Below, piece after piece: positions 6,443-11,413 of a DNA stretch of 11,413 nt. This stretch comes from JADCCX01 sp051649305. Lineage in GTDB: Bacteria; Pseudomonadota; Alphaproteobacteria; Rhizobiales; Beijerinckiaceae. The stretch spans positions 1 to 11,413 of the forward strand of contig JBOFGV010000005.1 in the NCBI GenBank assembly GCA_051649305.1. Direction: 5' to 3'. Under the pieces are notes generated by a model. It did not search any database. It saw only the letters and a program-made list of their open reading frames with translations, and was not told the DNA's origin. Numbering within the stretch: position 1 is the first letter of the stretch; the number at the start of each line of letters is the position of its first letter. The translations under genes were made by a program, and so were the position numbers.

Positions 6443-6465
6443 ATTGTTTCTGCACAAGAAACAAT
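6443..6465. promoter_or_regulatory. Inverted repeat, 8-bp arms, candidate regulator-binding site
   Basis: Perfect arms ATTGTTTC and GAAACAAT flank the 7-base spacer TGCACAA. The centre (6454) is close to the midpoint between the two divergent start codons. Its size and symmetry suit a dimeric repressor such as a GntR- or LacI-family protein controlling both genes; no such regulator gene is in the window, so the family is a guess. Confidence 0.5.
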
Positions 6466-6533
6466 GCTGCGTCGCTTTGCGGTGTTCCGTTTTTGGCAAA
6501 GCGCTCTATGTTGTCGGCAATGGAGTGATCACG

Positions 6534-7964
6534 ATGACTGCAATCGCTTTTCCTGTCCCTAATGCTGATGTGATCGCCCGCCGGGCATTCCTGATTGATG
6601 GTCTGGCGCGTCTCGTGCCGCCAGCCTCGCTGATCACGGCGGAAGATGAGCGTCGTCCGTTCGAGACAGATGCCTTCACTGCCTACAAGCGCATGCCACT
6701 GATCGTGGTTTTGCCTGAAACAACCGAGCAGGTGAGTGCCGTTCTGAAGTTCTGCGGTGATAACGGTGTGCCGGTTGTGCCGCGCGGTGCAGGAACATCG
6801 CTTTGCGGCGGCTCCACCCCGCAGGAAGATGCCGTTGTTATCGGCGTTTCGAAGATGAACCGTGTGCTGGATGTCAATTATGCTGATCGCACCATGCGGG
6901 TGGAAGCGGGCATTACCAATCTGGCGATTTCGGCCCATGTCAGCGCGGATGGCTTCTTCTATGCGCCCGATCCATCATCTCAGCTTGCCTGCTCGATCGG
7001 CGGCAACATCGCCATGAATTCGGGCGGTGCGCATTGCCTGAAATACGGCGTGACGACGAACAATATTCTGGGCGTGAAGATGGTGCTGCTCGATGGCTCC
7101 ATCGTCGATATCGGCAGCGATGCCATGGATGCCTCGGGCTACGATCTGCTGGGGCTTGTCTGCGGATCGGAAGGTCAACTTGGCATCGTGACGGAAGCGA
7201 CTGTGCGTATTCTCCCGCTTGCCGAAGGCGCAAGGCCAGTTCTGTTTGGCTTTGACAAGCCGGAGGATGCTGGCGCCTGCGTGGCCGCAATCATCGGCGC
7301 GGGCATTGTGCCGGTTGCAATGGAATACATGGACCGCGAGGCCATTGTCATCTGCGAGGCCTTTGCCAAGGCGGGCTACCCCATGGATGTCGAGGCTCTT
7401 TTGATCATCGAGGTCGAGGGCTCGGACGCCGAAATGAATGCGGTTCTTGCGCGGATCGTCGCGATTTCCAAAGATCATAATGTAAAAGTGGTGAAAGAAT
7501 CGAAGTCCGCCATGGAGACAGCCGCCATCTGGAAGGGCCGCAAGTCAGCCTTTGGTGCCACGGGCCGTGTGGCGGATTACATCTGCATGGATGGCACAAT
7601 TCCAACCGGGCAACTGCCCTATGTCCTGAAGCGCATAGACGAGATTGTGAAGGGTTATGGCCTGCGCGTCGCCAATGTCTTTCATGCTGGCGACGGCAAT
7701 CTGCACCCGCTGGTGATGTACAATGTCAACGATCCTGATGAGGCCCGCAAGGCTGAGGACGCTGGCAACGACATCCTGAAACTCTGCGTTGAAGTGGGTG
7801 GTTGCCTCACGGGGGAGCACGGTGTCGGTATCGAAAAGCGTGATTTGATGATCCACCAGTTCAACACAGAAGACATGCATCAGCAGATGCGGGCGAGAGC
7901 GGTTTTTGATCCACAATGGGTGCTGAACCCCGCCAAGGTCTTTCCGCTGGAAGGCCGTATCTGA
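6534..7964 (+). CDS. glcD: GlcD-type FAD-linked 2-hydroxyacid oxidase/dehydrogenase
   Basis: The protein belongs to the GlcD / D-lactate dehydrogenase family, which oxidises glycolate or another D-2-hydroxyacid with FAD. The N-terminal FAD_binding_4 (PCMH) domain covers about residues 45-230, with PRGAGTSLCGGSTP (83-96) and SIGGNIAMNSGG (154-165) contacting FAD. The C-terminal FAD-oxidase_C domain carries HAGDGNLHP (384-392), GEHGVG (427-432) and the ending NPAKVFP. ATG 6534 is chosen over the longer frame from 6426 because GGAG lies 8 bases upstream and the family begins there; length is 476 residues. glcE and glcF, the usual glycolate oxidase partners, are not downstream: the next gene is convergent with an 11-base gap. 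It may work with partners elsewhere or as a single-subunit enzyme. Pairing with denD hints at use of C2-C4 hydroxyacids. Confidence 0.88.
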   Translation: MTAIAFPVPNADVIARRAFLIDGLARLVPPASLITAEDERRPFETDAFTAYKRMPLIVVLPETTEQVSAVLKFCGDNGVPVVPRGAGTSLCGGSTPQEDAVVIGVSKMNRVLDVNYADRTMRVEAGITNLAISAHVSADGFFYAPDPSSQLACSIGGNIAMNSGGAHCLKYGVTTNNILGVKMVLLDGSIVDIGSDAMDASGYDLLGLVCGSEGQLGIVTEATVRILPLAEGARPVLFGFDKPEDAGACVAAIIGAGIVPVAMEYMDREAIVICEAFAKAGYPMDVEALLIIEVEGSDAEMNAVLARIVAISKDHNVKVVKESKSAMETAAIWKGRKSAFGATGRVADYICMDGTIPTGQLPYVLKRIDEIVKGYGLRVANVFHAGDGNLHPLVMYNVNDPDEARKAEDAGNDILKLCVEVGGCLTGEHGVGIEKRDLMIHQFNTEDMHQQMRARAVFDPQWVLNPAKVFPLEGRI

Positions 7965-7975
7965 GATCAGTCAGT

Positions 7976-9880
7976 TCAGGCGTAGTAACGGCTGTCGCTG
8001 TTGCCAAAACCACGCTTTTGATTGAGGAAAATGTCCATGGCCTCTTTGGTCATGGGCCGCGCGAAATAGTACCCCTGCAGACAATGGCATCCGGCAGCGC
8101 GCAGGAAGATGTGGTGTTCCAGCGTTTCCACACCTTCCGCCTGCACTGTCATGCCGAGTGATCGGCCAAGCGCAACAACGTTGTGGATGATGGCCGCCGA
8201 GCCTGAGCCTCCACCACGCTCCGAGCTGAGTGTCTTGACGAAGACCTGATCGATCTTCAGTTTATCGAACTGGAAGCGACGCAAGTAGCTCAGCGACGCG
8301 AAGCCGGTACCAAAGTCATCAAGTGCCACCCTCATGCCTGCATCACGCAATTGCTTGATGGTTGCTGCGGCGCGGTCCGCATCGCGGATCAGCACGCCTT
8401 CTGTCACCTCTACTTCGATGCGCTTGTGATCGATGCCCGATTCGGTGACCATTTTGATGATGTTTTCAGCCAATGCCTTGGCACGGAACTGCGCTGGCGA
8501 AACGTTGACGGCGATACCGATGTCCGGCCAGTCCTTCGCATGTTCGAGCGCAACCTTCACTGTCCAGTCGCCAATTTCGCTGATCAGGCCGGTCTCTTCA
8601 GCGAGCGGGATGAAATCTCCGGGAGATACCAGACCAAGCTTTTCGCTGTTCCATCGCACCAGGGCTTCAACCCCGCGGATTGTCTCGCCATCAGCCGCAA
8701 AATAGGGCTGGTAGACCATTTCGAGTTCACCACGCTCCACTGCATGGCGCAACTCGTCTTCCATGATCTTCTTGTTGCGGACATTGTCTTCCATGCTGTT
8801 GTCAAAACGCATGGAATTTCCGCGGCCCGCACCCTTGGCACGATACATGGCAATGTCGGCACGGCGCACGAGTTCGGAGTAATCCGAGCCATCTTCCGGC
8901 GCGATAGCAATGCCGACTGATCCGCCGATGACAAGCTCCACGCTGTCGATCATGAACGGTTGGCCCATGCGCTTGCTGATAGAGGCACCAATGTCTGTGA
9001 TTTCGCTGATGGACTGGCAACCATGCACCACAAGCGCAAATTCATCTCCGCCAAGGCGGGCCGCCGTTGCGCGCCCTTGCGAAATTTCGGCCAGTCGGGC
9101 TGTCACAGCCTTCAAAAGCTTGTCGCCCATTTCGTGGCCGAAGTTGTCATTCACCTCTTTGAAGCGATCAAGATCAATGTAGACAACACCCAGAGGCATG
9201 TCGCCCTGGCGGGCAGCAAGCGCATCTTCCATGTTGATTTTATAGCCAGCCCGGTTGGCAAGGCCGGTCAGCGGGTCGGTGATTCCACGTCGATTGGCTC
9301 TCGCTTCAACCTGCTGAATGGTAACCAACCCAATTTTTCTGCGACGGAAGGCGAGCAATGTTTGCGCCAGAACGCCTGCCATACCCAGCGCTGTCAGTGG
9401 TGTGGCCAAGGCTGCGGGCAATGAAAGGGTTGATGCCCAGGGCGAAGCTGCCGCGATGGCTGCCCCGAGAATGCAAGCTGTAGCAACAGAAGTGACTGTT
9501 TCAGCCACCGGCATCAGGCTCTTTGACGGATCAAGATCGCCCGCGCGCCGGGTCAGCTTGTGCGGATCGCTGCGTGGCTTCGGCACATGGGAAACAGGCA
9601 CTTGTTTGTCAGTGTCTTTGGTGACTGGATTGGCTGACGATACCGGTGCTGAAACAACGGCTGCCGCAACAGGCAATACAGATGTAGCTTGCGGGATCAA
9701 GTCCGCCCTTTGAGGCATTGGAGCAGGCTTTTCAGGTGCAGGTGCAGTGGCGCTTGGTGCCACTGGTGTTGTCATGGGTGGCGCAGGCACAGAGGCAGGA
9801 AAGACAACTGGAGCCGGACGCGCTTCAGCATTGCGCGGGGGCTCAAGGCTTAGCTTCAGTCTCTCCAGCGGGGTGGACAT
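7976..9880 (-). CDS. Membrane GGDEF-EAL protein (c-di-GMP cyclase/phosphodiesterase)
   Basis: The 634-residue protein has four parts. Residues 1 to about 120 are Pro/Ala/Val-rich and probably disordered. Two membrane spans lie at about 128-146 and 153-177 with a very short outside loop. A GGDEF domain (about 195-355) has intact GGDEF at 277-281. An EAL domain (about 380-615) has EAL at 405-407, NVSPAQF (459-465), EVTE, DDFGTG (521-526), KIDQ (K542) and QGYYFARPM (602-610). The catalytic motifs of both domains look intact, so synthesis and breakdown of c-di-GMP are both possible, although many such tandems act mainly as phosphodiesterases. The inhibitory I-site RxxD before GGDEF is absent (QGRA there). 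No sensory domain is seen. It starts 13 bases after the PilZ-like gene on the same strand and is convergent with glcD; no terminator fits the 11-base gap. Confidence 0.92.
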   Translation of the reverse strand: MSTPLERLKLSLEPPRNAEARPAPVVFPASVPAPPMTTPVAPSATAPAPEKPAPMPQRADLIPQATSVLPVAAAVVSAPVSSANPVTKDTDKQVPVSHVPKPRSDPHKLTRRAGDLDPSKSLMPVAETVTSVATACILGAAIAAASPWASTLSLPAALATPLTALGMAGVLAQTLLAFRRRKIGLVTIQQVEARANRRGITDPLTGLANRAGYKINMEDALAARQGDMPLGVVYIDLDRFKEVNDNFGHEMGDKLLKAVTARLAEISQGRATAARLGGDEFALVVHGCQSISEITDIGASISKRMGQPFMIDSVELVIGGSVGIAIAPEDGSDYSELVRRADIAMYRAKGAGRGNSMRFDNSMEDNVRNKKIMEDELRHAVERGELEMVYQPYFAADGETIRGVEALVRWNSEKLGLVSPGDFIPLAEETGLISEIGDWTVKVALEHAKDWPDIGIAVNVSPAQFRAKALAENIIKMVTESGIDHKRIEVEVTEGVLIRDADRAAATIKQLRDAGMRVALDDFGTGFASLSYLRRFQFDKLKIDQVFVKTLSSERGGGSGSAAIIHNVVALGRSLGMTVQAEGVETLEHHIFLRAAGCHCLQGYYFARPMTKEAMDIFLNQKRGFGNSDSRYYA

Positions 9881-9893
9881 TGGTTACGCGTTG

Positions 9894-10352
9894 TCAGGAC
9901 AGCCGCGCTAGGGGACTGCCCTGAGCGGTGTCGACCATGCCGGACATGCCAAATTCATTGATGATCTGATTGACGGAACCTGCAGGCATGGGAACCGGGA
10001 AAACCACTTCGTAGCCAAGCGATGTGGAGCTTGTGATCCGGCCACGCAGCTCACGGTCTGCAAACCGCAGCAATACCTCGGCACGGGTACGGTCCAGAAT
10101 GTAGTTGGAAGCCGGGCGGAACATCACGCCGCTGCTGTCAATCTCTGTCACAAGACCATCAAGTGGGATCGACTTGTCAACCAGCACAAGCACACCAACA
10201 ACACAGCAACGGCTGCGCTTGTCGCCAATGATGGCTTTCACGCTGCCGCGCGTAAACATTCGCTTCAGGAAGCCGCCTGATTTCAACCCTGCCATGGTTT
10301 CGGCAAGGCGCTTCTGGTTGTCAGGTGATGGCTTGTTTGGTGTGGCGCTCAT
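9894..10352 (-). CDS. Small PilZ-like protein with degenerate c-di-GMP motif
   Basis: The 152-residue protein has a basic, polar N-terminus (about 1-48) and a beta-rich core whose pattern (LDGLVTEIDSSGVMFRP, then AEVLLRF, ELRGRI, GYEVVFP) resembles a PilZ barrel. The consensus DxSxxG is replaced by EIDSSG (70-75) and no clean RxxxR is present, so canonical c-di-GMP binding is doubtful. The N-terminal KRSR is a weak stand-in. It lies between a coiled-coil gene and a GGDEF-EAL gene on one strand, which supports a signalling or adaptor role. Two starts are possible: TTG 10373, overlapping the upstream stop as TTGA, or ATG 10352, 17 bases after that stop; ATG is preferred although neither has a clear Shine-Dalgarno sequence. 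The PilZ assignment is an inference from pattern and context. Confidence 0.6.
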   Translation of the reverse strand: MSATPNKPSPDNQKRLAETMAGLKSGGFLKRMFTRGSVKAIIGDKRSRCCVVGVLVLVDKSIPLDGLVTEIDSSGVMFRPASNYILDRTRAEVLLRFADRELRGRITSSTSLGYEVVFPVPMPAGSVNQIINEFGMSGMVDTAQGSPLARLS

Positions 10353-10369
10353 GGTTTCAGGACCGTTTC

Positions 10370-11362
10370 TCAAGCCGCATTAGGATCACGCATGCCGCTG
10401 ACAGCTGCACTGTAAAGGCGTCTGCGCATGGCATCGTGGTCAATGTCTGGTTTTGTCTGCACCTTGGCTTCATGCTCGGGCAGAATTGTGTTCGTCTGTT
10501 GCTGGATAGCTGCAGGGCCGACTGGCTGGCCTTCGCCAGCTCCCATGGCATTGGCGACGAGGCTGCGGTTGACGATCTGCGCATAGGCCGCAAACACGGT
10601 TTCCATCGAGCGCGAAAGTTCGGTGAAGCCTGCTGTGATCTTGTCTTCAAATTCAGCAGAAACACCGCCGCCACCGCCTGTTTTCTGCAGGTTGACCAAC
10701 ACTTCCTTGAGGTCTGCCTGCTCGGAAGCCATCTTCTGCATGCCGGTTTCAAGGGCCATGGCAGTTCTGTCGAGCGCAATGGTCATGCTGCCCACACCGC
10801 TCTTGACCTTGGATTCGATCGATCCTGCAATCTCGGTGATCTTGTCACCGGCCGCCTTGACGTCCAGCAACTTGGCGAGACGGGCGTTGGTTTCGTAGTT
10901 TTCAGCTGTCAGGCGGCGCAATCCGTCGAGATAAGCCTGTCCGGTCACTTCCATGACATGCGCCATGCCGTTGAACCCGCTGGTCAGGCGCTGTTCTGTC
11001 GTGCGGCTCAGATTGATCATTTCCTGCAGATGCTCGTTGGAGGTCGAGGCACTAACCACACCCATGCGCGCGGATTCGCGCAGATCGCCGCTGTCGCCGA
11101 CAATGCGATCCATCGATGTCAGCATGGTGCGCATAACAGCAGTCTGCTCCTGCTGCATCTCGATCATCTTGGGAATGGAGGTGTTGAGAGCTTCCATCGA
11201 CGTCTGCATACGGCTGAAGCCCTGCGCCATGGTCGCGACCATGCCCATGTCGGAAACCACAGGCCCGCCGCCACCACCACCGCCACCGCCGTTACCCTTG
11301 CCTTCGCCGCCCATCAGGCTGTCGGCAATCAAACGTGCAAGGTCACCCACATCGCCCCCCAT
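10370..11362 (-). CDS. Gly-rich, coiled-coil protein of unknown function (may extend beyond the window)
   Basis: I do not recognise a named family. After a short amphipathic start (DVGDLARLIADSLM) there is a run of nine glycines (residues 25-33), then long alpha-helical, Met/Ser/Thr/Gln-rich sequence with heptad character across about residues 40-270. This is broken by a second run of five glycines, and a charged tail with DAMRRRLYSAA follows. No membrane span or signal peptide is seen; the helical part recalls the rod of chemotaxis-receptor or structural proteins without their signature hairpin. ATG 11362 has GGGAG 7 bases upstream, but the frame stays open for the remaining 17 codons to base 11413 and reads plausibly there (SWLASVAHRETG), so the true start may be upstream. 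It is the first visible gene of the run with the PilZ-like and GGDEF-EAL genes. Confidence 0.7.
   Translation of the reverse strand: MGGDVGDLARLIADSLMGGEGKGNGGGGGGGGGPVVSDMGMVATMAQGFSRMQTSMEALNTSIPKMIEMQQEQTAVMRTMLTSMDRIVGDSGDLRESARMGVVSASTSNEHLQEMINLSRTTEQRLTSGFNGMAHVMEVTGQAYLDGLRRLTAENYETNARLAKLLDVKAAGDKITEIAGSIESKVKSGVGSMTIALDRTAMALETGMQKMASEQADLKEVLVNLQKTGGGGGVSAEFEDKITAGFTELSRSMETVFAAYAQIVNRSLVANAMGAGEGQPVGPAAIQQQTNTILPEHEAKVQTKPDIDHDAMRRRLYSAAVSGMRDPNAA
11264..11290 (-). repeat. GGN trinucleotide repeat coding for nine glycines
   Basis: Nine consecutive GGN codons (CCN on the plus strand) form a simple repeat inside the coiled-coil gene. A shorter copy with five glycine codons occurs at 10664-10678. 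These are likely flexible linkers, and codon repeats of this kind can change length by slippage without shifting frame. Confidence 0.7.
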
Positions 11363-11413
11363 GCCTGTCTCCCGGTGCGCAACGCTGGCCAGCCAGCTTT
11401 CGAATGTTTCCTT

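Larger units (their letters stand above)
6370..6533. promoter_or_regulatory. Shared divergent promoter region of denD and glcD
   Basis: This 164-bp gap separates the two divergent ATG codons. It contains Shine-Dalgarno sequences for both genes (GGAG at 6379-6382 read on the minus strand, GGAG at 6522-6525 on the plus strand, 8 bases before the glcD ATG) and two inverted repeats near its centre. Promoters for both genes must lie here or in gene ends, but I cannot point to a convincing -35/-10 pair. Confidence 0.6.

Noticed and set aside
5422..6528. Very long plus-strand frame (368 codons) opposite denD and the intergenic region
   Set aside because: It is antisense to a well-conserved SDR gene, runs across its promoter region and shows no recognisable motif; it is a composition effect.
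6426..6533. Extended N-terminus of glcD (36 extra codons)
   Set aside because: The extension is Cys-rich and unlike the family, overlaps the inverted repeats, and the ATG at 6534 has a good Shine-Dalgarno sequence.
11264..11290. CCN repeat considered as a tandem or CRISPR-like repeat
   Set aside because: It is a glycine-codon run in the coding frame with no spacers.

Overview
The window looks like chromosomal DNA of an alphaproteobacterium, most likely a member of the Hyphomicrobiales (Rhizobiales). This rests on moderately high GC, genes packed end to end with 4-base ATGA overlaps, and the style of several proteins: a TrpB whose N-terminus is of rhizobial type, a DenD-type sugar-acid dehydrogenase, a GlcD-type oxidase and a membrane GGDEF-EAL protein. 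The genus cannot be named from the sequence alone.

Layout. (1) Positions 1-1976, plus strand: the 3' part of glyoxalase II (gloB), a DUF985 cupin and a GNAT acetyltransferase in tight succession. (2) Positions 1977-5385, a mosaic segment: a 44-codon remnant of a VapC-like PIN toxin on the plus strand, then on the minus strand (read right to left) mntA, a hepT-trpF in-frame fusion, trpB, a small coiled-coil protein and a small AT-richer membrane protein. (3) Positions 5386-7964: a divergent pair, denD (minus) and glcD (plus), sharing a 164-bp intergenic region with two perfect inverted repeats. (4) Positions 7976-11413, minus strand: a Gly-rich coiled-coil protein open to the window edge, a small degenerate PilZ-like protein and a GGDEF-EAL protein, apparently one c-di-GMP-related operon.

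The most unusual region is the tryptophan segment. A type VII MntA/HepT (nucleotidyltransferase/HEPN) toxin-antitoxin module sits directly upstream of trpF. The HepT reading frame runs without a stop into phosphoribosylanthranilate isomerase, giving one 338-residue protein that keeps both the HEPN RX4HXY motif and the TrpF catalytic residues. mntA, the fusion and trpB overlap by 4 bases at each junction, so tryptophan synthesis here seems to depend on transcription and translation of the toxin-antitoxin module. trpA, which usually follows trpB in these bacteria, is not there. In its place are two small unidentified genes and a broken PIN gene, which suggests that rearrangement occurred on both sides of trpFB.
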